Shown here: in pieces, positions 22,661 to 35,248 of the stretch
How the letters are laid out: every line of letters starts with the position of its first letter
Position numbering within the stretch: the first letter of the stretch is position 1
DNA from: Cryptomeria japonica
Taxonomy: Eukaryota; Streptophyta; Pinopsida; Cupressales; Cupressaceae
Reading direction: 5' to 3'
Assembly: GCF_030272615.1 (NCBI RefSeq)
Contig: NC_081410.1
Span: 572,333,241-572,397,240 of the forward strand
Length of the DNA stretch: 64,000 nt
Made by a program: the position numbers and the translations under genes
Notes under the pieces: model-generated
Seen by the model: only the letters and a program-made list of their open reading frames with translations
What the model was told of the DNA's origin: nothing
The model's database searches: none

Positions 22661-23540
22661 TCAAGGCCAGGCATATCTGCATAGGACCATGCAAAGATAA
22701 TCTTCTTCTCTAGAAAGAAATTGACAAAATCTATCTTTTCTTGTTTTGATAGAGAAGCAGCAAAATGAATGAGGGTTGTCAGGTGTACCCAAATTGATTT
22801 CCTCGGTCATCTCCACCAGCAATGTTGATTTGTCCTGAATTGATAGGGGTACGTCCACTCTTCCACCTTTGGGTGCCTCAGAAAGGTTTTCACCCGCAGG
22901 TACATCTTTTATTTTTACTTTTGTATGATCAGAGAGTGCCTTACGGTTTTCACTCAAAGATCTATTCTTTTGATTTTTTTCTTTTTCTTTTCCTTTTTCA
23001 TTTTGATGACTGGAAGAGGGAGTTGACTCCCCAAAATATGCTGTGGAATCTAGGTCGATAGCAAAGCCTGCCTTATGATCACCTTGTGGTATGCCTTCCC
23101 ATAGTCCCAGGAATTCTGCAATTGCTTCGTCATTTTGAAAATAGTCCAATGTGAGCGGTTCTTGTTGGTCATGTTGGATAAGCTGGGGATAAATGAGGGG
23201 CATGTCATCATCGATTGTAAGGATAGAGAGGGCTGATATGGTAAAAATGTGAACATCTGTGGTGTCACTATCCGAACTGCTTGTATCTGATTCGGAGCTT
23301 GGATCCCAGAATGACTCTATCCAAGCATGAGGACATGTTTTAGGAAGAGGAGTTATTTCATGTTTGTCTTCCATAGGCAAATTATCAGGGTCAATAAAGA
23401 TATTGTCGAGGGCATAGGAACTAGAAGAAAAGGAACTCCATTCCCATTCATTAGAATCAGTTTCAGGTCGGGTATCCTCAGGTGTTATTTCATCATCAGA
23501 ATCATGCCCTTTTCGACACATGGGCACTTTGGTAGATGTG
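22661..23540 (-). pseudogene. pol: Element E acidic linker between protease and RT
   Basis: A 288-codon frame rich in Asp, Glu and Ser (SDDEITPEDTRPETDSNEWE near its start, SSESDTSSSDSDTTD in the middle). Tat elements have a variable acidic linker here between protease and RT. No catalytic motif is seen. Confidence 0.7.
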
Positions 23541-23589
23541 GATCCAATTCATAACGGTACAAAACCTAACCCTAAAGTTGGAGGTCACC

Positions 23590-23710
23590 TCTTGGGTATA
23601 ACAAGTTCTAGCCTTCCATTGTTGTTCAGGCCTAAGCCACTGCAACCATCATATCCTTTCTTTTGCATCATAGTAAATCCTTTGCCATAGCGTTCCACTG
23701 GCAACCTGAC
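23590..23710 (-). pseudogene. pol: Element E G-patch-like segment
   Basis: The minus strand encodes GKGFTMMQKKGYDGCSGLG and NNNGRLE (about 23605-23690), with Gly spacing like a G-patch, an RNA-binding motif that also occurs downstream of some retroelement proteases. It lies between protease and the acidic linker. This is a pattern call. Confidence 0.5.
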
Positions 23711-23979
23711 AGGTGGGGTCTCAGTTGGATCTTTGTAAAGCCAATCTATGACATTATCATCTATGGTTTCTTTTTCAAGTTCTCCCCATCTTGCAAATGT
23801 AGTGGGAGGCTAATATTGAATAATGAGCTTGGGTTCCTTTTGCAATAAATGCGGTTTGCCATATGATTTTGGAGATATTGGTAAATTCTCGATGAGGAAT
23901 GTTTGATCCATTGAATATTCTCTGCATCCTTGATCGTGTATCTTCAATTTTCCTTTGACAGCATCTAATAATGCATTAG

Positions 23980-24540
23980 GATCCACATAACTATCTAATT
24001 TGGCTTCTCTATTGACTGGGACTTGCTACTGAGGAGTATCCTTTAAGGTAGCATAGAATTGAAATGGATTAGGATCTGTGGGAATTGTTATCTCAGTTCC
24101 ATTGTAGGGATATTTTAGACATTGATGATAGGTGGATGGAACAGCTTTCATTGCATGGATCCATGGACGGCCAAGAATCATATTATAAGGGAGGTCAAGG
24201 TCTAGGACCTGCAGGAAAGTGTGTTCTATCACTGGACCAACTCTTATAGGCAATGTAATTATCCCTTTGGATGGGCTCTCAGTGTCATCATAGGCTTTGA
24301 CTGTTATTCTTCTGGAAGCATCAATGTCATTTTCTGTATATCCAAGGCCAATGACCACTCACAAGGTGCAGATATTAAGACCCACTCTGCCATCTATCAA
24401 GACTCGGCGGATTTTGCAATTATGGACAAAGACTTCCAGGTGCAAAGGATCATTATGAGGGAGCTTATCAGGTGAGATATCATTATCAGAAAATGCGACA
24501 TTTTGGGAAACAGCTAGATGTCCAATTCGGGCTTGAAACT
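23980..24540 (-). pseudogene. pol: Element E aspartic protease, altered active site
   Basis: Residues CKIRRVLIDGRVGLNICTL (24360-24420) hold the active-site region, where Tat elements have a D-G-G type motif. Here it reads DGR (24384-24397). A TGA follows CTL. The C-terminal half is well kept: NMILGRPWIHAMKAVPSTYH and QCLKYPYNGTEITI (24095-24190). It would cut the gag-pol polyprotein. It is in the same frame as the gag C-terminal part. Confidence 0.78.
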
Positions 24541-25600
24541 ATTCAACATCAATATCTGTCGGGATAGTGGACTCAATCAAAGCTTTATCCAGAACTGCAC
24601 GATGCATGGGAGACATTTTCAACAACTCAAGGATTGATATTTGTGCAGGTGTTTTTCCTAGATGATCCAAAAGATTGTACTGACTTGCAAGAGTTGGTTT
24701 GGGAGGAGCTGCAGGAGCTCCTTTCAAGACTATTTTGGATCAACGAGTGGTGACCGCATAAGAAGGATCTTGTCCTTTTATTCTCAAGGTGGAAACATAC
24801 TCATTTGATGCGTGAAAACAATTAATAACATTGTGATAACTGGTATTTGCATAATTGGCTGTTTGAGCAGAATTGGAAGAGGACGCTTTACCCTTCTCAT
24901 GATCAAGCAAAGGAGTTTTAAAAATAGTATGATTAGTATTAGAGGTTGCATGGGGTGGATCTAACTCAATTACTCCTTGCTCTAAAAAGTCTTGGATCAT
25001 ATGTTTTAATTGAAAACATGATGCAGTTTTATGTCCTTTGGACCGATGATACTCACAATACATATTATCATTCCACCAATGCAGTTTTACTGCTAGTTCT
25101 GCCTTGATATCTGGTAGCTTGATAAATTTCACTTGTATTAATTGCTTCATTACTGATTCGATAGGCTCTCCCAACGGCGTAAACTGTCGAAGGGGCCCAT
25201 CCTGCGATCAGAAGGGTTTGTGTTGTTGATTTTGTTGTTGGCCTTGTTGTTGATTATATTGTTGAGTATGCTGTTGTTGAGCATGTTGTTGATATTGCGA
25301 TTGTTGAGCATGTTGTTGATATTGTGGCTATTGAGTAACATTGCTCATTGGTGCTTGATTTTGTTCCATAGTTGACATGTTAGGAACACTCAATTTCTTG
25401 ATTGTGAATGGGGGTTGATTTGCATTCACCGCTCTTGCATCAACAACTCCATCATTAGTGACATTCTTGTTCTTATACCAAAATCTGTTTCTGTCCCCTG
25501 AATAATTTGTGTTGTCATTGTCTTTATTGAGCTTGATAATTCCTTTAGCTATAAGAGCCGTTTCAATGCTCATTCCTTTCTTAATGAGTTTCTCTATAGT
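24541..25600 (-). pseudogene. gag: Element E gag C-terminal part
   Basis: Fragments 24740-25174 and 24539-24727 lie in one frame. A CEYHRSKGHKTASCFQLKHM motif (about 25000-25060) is the zinc-knuckle-like segment of Tat and Athila gags. A Gln-rich stretch (25200-25330, repeats of QYQQHAQQ) precedes it, and SILELLKMSPMHRAVLDKAL (about 24585-24645) follows. Stops near 24737 and 25197 and frame changes near 25690 break it. Confidence 0.8.
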
Positions 25601-27727
25601 ACTGGGACTTTTAAACCAAATTCTAGATAAACAGATTCACTTGTTGTTCTTCAGGTATATCGAGAGAAGAACAACTATACAAGCTTCACCATCATTGCAA
25701 AAAAGTCACTAATGGTTCACCTTGCTTTTTCTTGGTATTGCATAAATCTGACATAGTCACATCACTGTCGATATTGAACGCGAAATGAGATAAAAACTTT
25801 TGAGCTAATTTCGACCAAGTCTTTATATTTCCTGGCAGATGTGAATACCAATCCATGGCTTGTCCCATGAGACTTCGGGCAAATAATTGCATTAGATATG
25901 TCTCCTCATAGCTCACTTCAGTACATGCCGTGAAAAATGCTCGAATGTGATCTTTTGGATTGTCATTCCCTTTATATTTCTCAAAATTAGGTGCTTCAAA
26001 ATGTTTAGGGAATGGAGGCATGTATACACTTTTGTCAAATGGATTAGGACATAAGTCTTGATCTGTATACAACTTCTTTGTTCCTTTAGTTTCTAATACA
26101 TCAACTTTTCGTTGCAACTTCTCAAGTTGTTGCGCAATTGTATCAGATTTTAGAGGTCCATCATTAATCTTGGTTGGTATTCTTTGTTGATATATTGCAT
26201 TTCTGATCAGTTGTTGATACTCTGCAATGGTCATTTTTAGCGTCTCCGGCATATAAAGCTCTTGGTACATCTCTTGTTGTTGTGGTTGTGCTATGCCTTG
26301 ATATCGACCTTGTTGTTGCGCTTCTTGGAGCCTAGGTTGATATTGCAATTGAGTAGGTTGTTGATATTGCATAGGGGCCAATTGCGGTTGTGAAGTAGGA
26401 TAGCTTGTTTGCCTTGGCACATATTGTGGCACATGTTGGTGTTGAAGCTGACGGATCGGAATTTGTTGACTTTATGCCAATTGTTGTCATGGTGTATATC
26501 CCATTATTTGTAAAAAACTTTGTTTAGATGGTTTTCGTTGCTTCTCCTTAGGATGGGGTATAGCACTTGCATTAACTTGCTGTGTTGTTTGTCCAATCCA
26601 TTGTGATGGTTGCAAGTTTGCATTAACTTGTAATGGTTCTGAAGGCGCTGCAATTTGTTGTCGAATGCGAAATTGTTGTTGTGGTACATTGCTTGTTTGC
26701 ACATTCGATTGTACCTTTTGTATATTACTCAATTGTTGCAACAATTGTTGTTGGTGCAAACCACTATCCATAGCTCTTTGTGTCGCCATTATCGAAGGAT
26801 CTGTCGCAATAGTGTTTGGCAAATATATTGAATTTAACGGGACATAAGAACATTTTTGCATCATGGAATTGCTTTGGACATTAGTGATATCAGGCATTCC
26901 AGTCATGAAGCTTTCCTGCATCTTATATTTTGATCCAATTTTATGCATATTAGGAACTACTTCTTGTTGAGGGATATTTGTCAATATTTGCGTGGTCCTT
27001 GTTTGATCTTGTGTTGCAGGTGTTACATTGAATAGTGGATTATTTATTGTCTCAAATGGTGACTTTTGAGGAATAGTCACTGTCAATGCCTTTGAAGCAC
27101 GTTTACTCATTAAGGTAGGCTGAGTTTCAGGTTGCACATTTCTTCATTTGGATGCGGAGAGAAACTTAACAACTCACCACCTTGTTGTTTTTGCACATTG
27201 ACTTGGTCACTTGAAGAGGTCGCATTACTCATCATGTTAAGATATTTCTGTGGAAACATCTTAAAGACCTTACTCAAGAACTTATCCATCTTTTTTGTTA
27301 TCTTTGGATTTTGAAGGAACATGTCAACATCATCCGAATCATCGGAATCGGATGAAGAGTCTAGTTGGATATTTGGATTTGTTTCTTGGTGAATGCCTTG
27401 ATCTAAACCAAATTCTTGTGAGAGAGTTGGTTCTTCATACAATGTTTGTATTTCATGTTGCAAGCTGGGCTGATTCCAGTTGAAAGGTGCATTTCCTCTT
27501 GGAGTTGGTGGGACACTCCCATGTCCTGGTTTCATAGGTACAAACACTGGTTCATATAATGGTGGTGGTCCAAGTTGAACTGTTCCATATGGTGGTAGAA
27601 ATGTGTTTGATGAACCTTCAACTTGCATTGTTTGACTAGTTTGAAACTCCGAATTTGCTATGTTGTCCATGGGTTGATACATTGGTTCACTCATCTTCTT
27701 AGATTTTGATCTTGTCTCAATAGGCAT
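25601..27727 (-). pseudogene. gag: Element E gag N-terminal and capsid part
   Basis: It starts at ATG 27725-27727 (MPIETRSKSKKMSEP). The first 205 codons (27110-27727) are acidic and Pro-rich. After a frame change near 27120, a Gln-rich region (26270-26760) leads to the capsid-type domain at 25692-26080: FPKHFEAPNFEKYKGNDNPK, DHIRAFFTACTEVSYEETYL and AMDWYSHLPGNIKTWSKLA, the retrotransposon gag fold. At least one more frame change lies near 26435-26485. It forms the particle. Confidence 0.82.
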
Positions 27728-29784
27728 GTCACTTATGCAAATGCAATGTTTTTGGAATTTTTCAAAGACAATATATGATACGCAACTAAATGCAAACTAA
27801 ATAAATGAAAATGCAATCTATGTTTTTGGTTGTTTTTGAAGATTTTGACAAACTTATGAATGCAAATCTAAAAGAGACCCTTAGGAAATTGAAATGATGT
27901 CTATACCTCAAAGGACAAAAGGACTTAATTGACAAAGGACAAGATGACAATGTCTCCCCTATATGCTTGGATACTAAGCTAGGTTTGACGAAATGATATT
28001 GATGACAAAAGGACAAAAGATTTGATAAGGTCTAGACTTCTTAACAATGACTTAGGGTTTATCAAAGATTTGGATTACTCAAGTATGACAAAACCTGGTT
28101 TTGACACTATATACAAAAGGACAATTACTATGATATGATAATGACTTAAGCTTAATGAAGAGACTTAGGGTATGCAAATATGAATGTATGATAATGGTAT
28201 GACTTTAATGCAAGAGGACACATTCAAATGGATGACCCCTATTGAAAGGAGTATGACTTAGGTGAAATCTAACCTTGGTACTTGACAATGAACTTTGCAA
28301 AATGCAACCTAGGATGAACCTAAATGTAAGTGACATAGATGTTGAGACAAGTATTTGAACAATGTTGGATAACCATGTTTTAGGATGAGTTTTGAATCTT
28401 GTTGAACTTTTGTTGGATGAATGTCTCTTGTGTTTAACCTTGTTTTGAATTAATTTGCCTTGTTCTTGAAATGAGATAAACTTCAACTTTTGACAATCAA
28501 AGAATACAAGATATTTCAACTTAGACTCAAGACAATCATGCTCATTCCCACATTTCTTATGGTAGGCAAGGACATTAGGTACTTGAAAGGTAGACTTGTT
28601 ATAGGATTCAAGGAGAATACATAGATGCTTGACCCCACGGGCTCCCCTCCATGACACTCACTTCTCAGGGTAGCCAAGCATCAGTCCCCATGGAAATATC
28701 CCCATGGCGAACTTAGTATCTCTTCCAAGTATCCGAACTTGTCCTTCTCAAGCAACTAGAAGGGTTTTTGGCCTCTAAGAACAAGGTGTTTAGTAAGGAT
28801 TTCTGTTAAGCATTACTCCTTGATGTCACGCAAGCGTGATTGAGACATTAAGCCCATCAAGATACCAAACAAATGTAGTCGCGCAAGCATGATTTAGACC
28901 AAGAGGCCCTACTTAGATGTTGATATGAGAAAGAGTTTAAGGGTCATCACTTCCCAAGTAACTGCAATTCCCACATAACACTTCCTTCAAAGCTTTTTCT
29001 CATCGGGTATTTTTTTTATAGTGAGTTAGAATGCCAAGGTATTCTAGCCATACTCACTTTGGGTCATTCCCTTCTCACGATTATCACTTGCTTGCAAAAG
29101 CAAAGTGGTCGGGAAGGTAGGCCCTCTAAAGGTGACACACAATCAAAGACACGAGCATGGTATCGAAGATCTGGATTTCTGATCACCCTAAGAAGGATGA
29201 GAGCATACTCTCCTACTCCAATGTCACACTCAACAATCAAAGCAAAAACATGTTCATTCCAACCTATTTAGAAATCACTAGGTGCCTAAAACATTAATTT
29301 CAAACACAAAGTTTAGTTGTTTCTCCAAGGCAACCTGCAAAACCCAAGTTAGAAGTTTGATTTGTTGTCTTTGACTATCGATTCTGCATAAAACATGTTA
29401 GTAGTTTGATTTTTTGTCTTTGCCATGTGTATGCCAAGATTCTGCACAGATAATTAGTACCAAAAACCAAAACATAGAAAACAAAATGCAAAAACAAAAC
29501 AAATTTCAAGTAAAACACTGCATTTTTACCTCTGTTCTGGACTTTACACAGGCGCAGAACTCATGACATAGGTGCAGAAGTCATGACACAACTGCAGAAT
29601 GTCTTCAACACAAGCACATAATGCTTAACATAGGTGCAAGCTGCTTCACACAGGCACAAAAGTCTCCAGAAAAACCTGCACGACCCTATTTTTGGGTTTT
29701 TGGCCTGCAAAATCAACTTGAAAGCACTCAAAAACACCATAAAGTGGTTAGATGGTTAGTGTTCACATCGGGTTCACCAATTAA
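27728..29784 (-). other. Element E 5' leader
   Basis: About 2 kb between PBS and gag without a supported gene; the apparent small proteins look like chance frames. At 29550-29665 (read on minus) it carries the TTCTGCACCTATGT and TTCTGCGCCTGTGT repeat units that also precede the antisense PMD gene. A long leader before gag is usual for Tat elements. Confidence 0.6.
29761..29779 (-). promoter_or_regulatory. Element E primer binding site
   Basis: On the minus strand TGGTGAACCCGATGTGAAC lies five bases inside the 5' LTR. It starts TGG as needed to pair with a tRNA CCA end. I could not identify the tRNA with certainty; it is not initiator Met. Confidence 0.7.
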
Positions 29785-31391
29785 TGTACATTAGGAAATA
29801 GGAAAATCATCACAAGACAATATAAAACGTAATCAATAGCTCAATCACAAACGCAAATTGCAATGAATCTATCCTAAGCACACTCAATAGAGACATGAAA
29901 TCAAACATTCAAAACTAGAAATTAAGCAAACCAAAGGTACGATTTGAATGCTCCTTCATGCGGCTCCATTGTTATTCTTTCCTCTTCAAATGGTTTGGTT
30001 GTGGATCTCACCTACAAGTGCACATACATGATTGAAAGCAAGTAGACAAGATTTTTTGATCAAGAGTACTAGAAATTCGATAGTCTGATTAAGGATTAAG
30101 AATCAAGGGATTAGATTGAAGAAATTCATCCAATTTATAGAAAAATTGGAGAAATGAACAAATTAGCATGATAGTGATTCGAATGGAAATTCAAATCAAG
30201 AATAGCAAAATTATGACATGTCTATGACAAATTGCTATGCAATGATTTATGACAATTTATGACAATTTTCTATGTCAAAAATTTATGACAATTTATGACA
30301 AATTTCTATGTCAAGAATTGATTGATTGTCAATTATGACAAATTATGACAAATTTCTATGTCATTCCCATGAATTTAGGAGAGAAATAGAAGGAAATTGA
30401 AATTAAGAGTTAAGAAAATTAGAAAATTGAAATTGATGAAAATTAGGAATTATAAATTAGGTAAATTAATTAATAATCTTTCATTTATTAATTAATTCAC
30501 AAAGAGGAATAATTAGCCAATTAAATGAAGATTTAATTGTAATGAGAAGACTTAGGATAAATAAGTAATTTAATAATCCTAAAGGAAGAAAATGATAAGC
30601 AAGGTTAAATGACTAAATCATGAAACCCTAGAAGGTGAATTAGCAATGCGAGGATGACAATTTGGTCTTGATGAAAGATAATTGATTCGATCATGATTTT
30701 GATTAAATGATTCGATTGATAAATACTCCAATTGACGAGGAACAATGACTAATTGATCCAAATTGACATAATTGAGACAGACAACAATTGATAGCGAAAT
30801 GATCGCAAAATGACAAAATTGACAAGAGGACAAGGATCGATGACAAAATAGATTGCAAGATGACAAGATTGAAAACGACCACTATTGATGACAAATTGAT
30901 CGCAAAATGACAAGATTGAAAACGACCATGATTGATGACAAATCGATTGTATGATGATAAGATTAAAAATAGGACAAAACCCTAATTAGAATTGACGATG
31001 TCCAAAATGATAAGATGGATGATAAGATTGATAAGAGGACAAAACCCTAATTAGGATTGACGATGTCCAAAATGATAAGATTGATGATAAGATTGATAAG
31101 AGGACAAAAACCCTAATTAGGATTGACGATGTCCAAAATGATGACAAATAAGCACGCACATTGATGTTACAGGATAAAATTGATCAAAACCATGACTGGA
31201 TAGTGTTGTTGACAAGACTAAATTCGAAAGCGAGACAAATGAAGAATGTAGAAGAATGACTCGATGTTCGCAAATGATAAAAACCAAGTGCGTGACATAC
31301 GAGAAATGTTAATGCGACGCAAAAACCTAAAATGAGGCAATGCGCAAATGTTAAAGTATGACTCCGCAAGCATTGACCATTTTTAGGTGTC

Positions 31392-31395
<4 letters not shown>
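29785..31395 (-). repeat. Element E 5' LTR
   Basis: Partner of 13413-15025. It contains the 65 bp repeat (30971-31150) and a TATA-like CTATAAATTG on the minus strand (30131-30140), which would place the transcript start roughly 30 bases further left. Confidence 0.93.
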
Positions 31396-31436
<41 letters not shown>

Positions 31437-34348
31437 ATATATATATATATATGTTGATGTATATATCTATTTTTTTAAGGGTTAAAAAAAAATATAAGCA
31501 TTTTCAAAAATAACTTATTTTAATGTATAAAAATATGTATGTATGTATATATATATATATATTTTTTTCTTTTATAACTCACCTAAAACAACTTATGATT
31601 TTTTTGCCTTTCTAAATAAGTCTTAAAACATATGCAAAAATTATTACTAATAATTATAGCAAGATAATGGGTGAAATATATTACTTTCTATAAGGCTGAA
31701 ACTAGGAGTTTTATATTCTGTTCTCTCTCTTTTTTTTTTAGCATAAATAAAACAACAAAATGTAAATAATCATATTTATTTTCTGCAGTAATTAAGATGA
31801 CAGATTGTAGTAATTTTAACAGCAACTATATTAACCTAGGAAGCATTAAAACAAATTTAGGGGATAGGTATATTTAATCTATTCAACATAATTTTGTATT
31901 TGCATTTAATTCAAAGGGCCTATATGCTTGCTTTTCTCATTTTCCATAATTTTATTTGCATGAAGAATAAAAGGAACTTTAAATTTCAAAAGAAACATGA
32001 ATGCAACAACTTTTATATTTTTTTTTGAAACCATAGAACTTAATAAAACTTATACATTTTTTTTTTTGACAAAAGTAACTAAGTATACTCATGCATATCT
32101 TTAAGCATTTTATTTATTTCTAAATGAAGAAACATTACATATGGGATTGAAAACCCTACTAGTCTCTCCTTTTTAATGGATAAGAACTTATAATGAAATA
32201 CATACTTTACTTTGCTTTTGGAAAGATAAATACAACATTGACTCCTCTTTTCTTTTTGCTACAAATTAAAATACAATTCTTTCAAACTTTTCTGCAACAT
32301 AAAACAACAACAAAGCTCTTCATCTTTTCTTTCCCATCCCAAGCAACTTGCAATAAAAAAAAATACAACTTGACCATGGAGAGCTCACCTCCCAACCTAG
32401 GCTTACTAGAAGCCACCCCCGAGCTTGGAGAACCAAGCACTAGATGGGTCACAAACAAACAAACAAACACAAAAAACAAGGGCAAGCACTCAACATGCAT
32501 TTTCCCATCCCAAGCTACACTCTCACCACATCTTGTGATGATCTTTCTAGGGGTGGAAGTGGACCAAGTACCATTGGGGAGATTGCAAGCATAATACAAC
32601 TCAAGCCACCTCATGGCAAACAAAGTACAAAAAAAGTTCATCTCCACACCTTATGCCCCCCAAAGGCACAAAAGCCATATTTTCTCCCCTTATGACCCCC
32701 AAATGCATACACAAGGCTATGCAACAAGGGTCACAAAGGACACCCTTGAGATTACTCTCCTTAAGGAGAGCCTCTCACCCAAGGCTATCATACTTCTTCC
32801 ACCCCAAGAACATCCTACTCTCCCAAGAGTAGGAGGCCTTGGACACTCCCTAAACAAGAACACATAAACAAAGAACAAGGAAGTGAAAATTTACATTTAT
32901 CTCCTACAAAACATTTTACATATACACATCTCCTCATACAAGCATTTCTTTCTTTCAAAAACAATCATAACCAACATAAACAAAAGGAAATAAAACCAAC
33001 CTTAATCTGCCAATAGGTATGTTAGACTTAGTTGGGGATGAGCTGCCCAAATCCACACAAACTTTCCACCAACCCTTCACCAAAATTCTATCCTACAACT
33101 CATTTTCAAAACAATGCATAATCTCCAACAATGGAGAGTAGGTGATTACTCACTAAGTCCCTAATCCTTGCCTAAGAAGGCCTCTCACACACTTCCCAAC
33201 CCCTTGGGTGAGGTGAGAGTTCCCATTGGTTGCTCTTCCCAACCTCTTACATATTACTAAAACTGGAAAGGGAAAAGGTGAGTGAGGATGGGGAAGAGAG
33301 TTTGACATCAAAAGGGAAGGTTGTCTATCCTAGGAGGAACCTTCTAAGTTGAATTTTCGCTCACCTTGGGAAAACCACTTTTTGAGGTGACTAAACAGTC
33401 ACATGGGAGTCGTCACATGTTTCAAAATACCCCTAACCCATAGGTATACCCTTTGGACCTTTGGAAAAGCCCTAAAACTGACCCTAGGAGTCCATTTAAC
33501 CCCTTAGAAACCCAACTGAAGTTAACCTACGGGTCAAACCTGAGTTGACCACTCCCAAGACTCCCTACCCAAGGAAAATTTGGGACCACACTCATTTGTT
33601 TGAATGGCTTTGGTAGAAACAAAACTCCCTCCAAGAGACAAGTCAAAATCAATGACACTAATCATCACATGTGTCAAGTGACACAATAAAATACAATATA
33701 AAAAACACACATGGAATTTGTCTCTTGTAGGTTTACACAATTAAATAAAATCAAATTAACACACAAGCATCATTTACTTTCACAAATAAAATACATTACA
33801 AACGGGGTGTTGTCTCTCCAAATAGACAACCCCTAGCTTAACAAACATACATTGGTCTAGGTTTGGTTCTCCATATTTATTCCATGGTCACATGGATAAT
33901 TTTCCTACGCATCTCAATTAACACATTAGTAATCCCAAATAATCACAATTATACATAATTAAATACATAGATTTCATTGCACATCAAACACTCATACATT
34001 TGACAATAATAATTCAATATCTCATTCATTCAAATTCGATTCCACATAATCAATTATCATAATTCTCAAAATTGAACCATTCATAAAATAAACATCCTTT
34101 TTCTATCATCAAAATGAAGTCCTGCAATTCCAATAATGACATTCACCATTTCAAAGTAATTCTATTCTAGTAACATATAAAGTTTCATAATCATCATGCA
34201 TAAAATAAAGCATCAATATATGTCAATGTGATCTAAATCATGGAATCATATAGGTTCTAAATCCATAAAGCATAAAATAAAGCATCCATAATAGTCTCAA
34301 TATGCAAATAATTGAAAATGTCAAACTGAGTTGGGGTAGGGCCTCACA
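31396..34348. other. Element D right arm
   Basis: It begins with an (AT)n run (31396-31460) that includes the TATAT duplicate of E, then AT-rich DNA, then a CT/CA-richer part (32300-33560). It ends GGCCTCACA at 34348. I see no domain in its short open frames and treat it as non-coding LTR sequence. Confidence 0.5.
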
Positions 34349-34800
34349 TAGGCAACATTGATGACAGAAAAAGCACAAGTGGAGGAGCTTTCTTTTTAGG
34401 AGAAAGACTAGTGAGTTGGCTTAGCAAGAAACAAGGATGTGTTTCACAGTCAATAGCAGAAGCTGAATATGTTTTTGCAGCATTGAATTGTACCAACATT
34501 GCATGGATCAAACAACTGTTGGAAGGTATAAATGAGAAACTTACCGAGCTAGTAACTATATTCTGTGACAATACTAGTGCCATTAATATTTGAAAAAATC
34601 CTATTATGCACTCTAAGACAAAGCACATCTCTATCAAATATCATTATCTTAGAGAAGAAGCTCAAGAGAAGAAAGTGGTGTTGGAGTATGTTAGCACAAA
34701 GGAACAAATAGTAGATATCTTCACCAAGCCACTACCAAGGGACACTTTTGAATATCTCAGAAGTAAGTTAGGGGTCCTACCCCTATCTTCTACTCACTGA
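34349..34800 (+). pseudogene. pol: Element C RNase H, C-terminal part
   Basis: It continues the frame cut at 12142 after the TAGGC duplicate: IDDRKSTSGGAFFLGERLVS, then SIAEAEYVFAALNCTNIAWI, the acidic CDNTSAI, KTKHISIKYHYLREE and IFTKPLPRDTFEYLR, the standard end of copia pol. One stop (34591-34593) interrupts it. The frame ends at the TGA near 34798-34800. Confidence 0.9.
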
Positions 34801-35248
34801 CCGAGTTCAGTGAAAGCATCAATCTGATGACTCTATCACATATCTTTTAGGAGTTGATGCTGCATTACACACTTTAGGATGTTTTCTAAAGGTGTACAGG
34901 AAATATTACAGGAAATATTATAGGAAACAATGAAGGGAACAAAAATTAAAGACAAAATGCTCTGACCGAGACTCAGTTGATACACAACAGCAGGAAATCA
35001 ATTCATATAGAAAGAAATTATGTTTTAGTTCTTTACTTTTTGGCATTGTTGTCAAAGGGGGAGAAGACTAATATCAGGGGAGAAGACTAAAAGAAAACTA
35101 AGAAGACTATAGATTGGAAAGAAGACTGAAGAAAAGAGGAGAAGTCTAATGTATGGGGGAGAGCATTTCAGCATTTCTGAATCACAACTATCCGAATCTT
35201 TTAAAGTTCAAATCAATTGGTTTTGCCATCAATGCCAAAGGCGGAGAT
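34801..35248 (+). other. Element C 3' untranslated part with two polypurine modules
   Basis: Module 1 at about 35040-35064 (GGCATTGTTGTCAAAGGGGG, then AG) and module 2 at 35227-35248 (CCATCAATGCCAAAGGCGGA, then GAT) next to the LTR. Between them lie purine-rich GAAGACT repeats (35062-35160). No gene. Confidence 0.7.

Larger units (their letters stand above)
13413..31395 (-). mobile_element. Element E: complete Tat-lineage Ty3/gypsy retrotransposon with an antisense PMD gene
   Basis: LTRs of 1613 and 1611 bases (13413-15025 and 29785-31395) flank a minus-strand internal region and are bounded by TATAT on both sides (13408-13412 and 31396-31400). The element sits in an (AT)n microsatellite of D. 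Order on the minus strand: 5' LTR (right), PBS, ~2 kb leader, gag, protease, G-patch-like segment, acidic linker, RT, RNase H, a second RNase H, integrase, ~2 kb without sense coding, an antisense PMD gene, polypurine tract, 3' LTR (left). The gypsy order plus the second RNase H identifies the Tat lineage. About a dozen differences in the first ~430 LTR bases by eye suggest a moderately old insertion. All genes carry stops or frame changes. Confidence 0.93.
12143..34348. mobile_element. Element D: probable solo LTR (about 4.2 kb) interrupted by element E
   Basis: The ends TGTCATGCCC and GGCCTCACA give TG...CA termini, and a perfect TAGGC duplication flanks it inside the RNase H of C. With E (13413-31395) and one TATAT copy removed it is about 4.2 kb. 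I find no second LTR, no primer or polypurine site and no pol motif, so a solo LTR left by recombination is the simplest reading. A gypsy origin is inferred only from the TGTCATGCCC style of its end. A small non-autonomous element is an alternative. Confidence 0.65.

Noticed and set aside
32193-32867. Frames of 83-133 codons in the right arm of D
   Set aside because: They overlap on both strands, lack domains and lie in a probable LTR.
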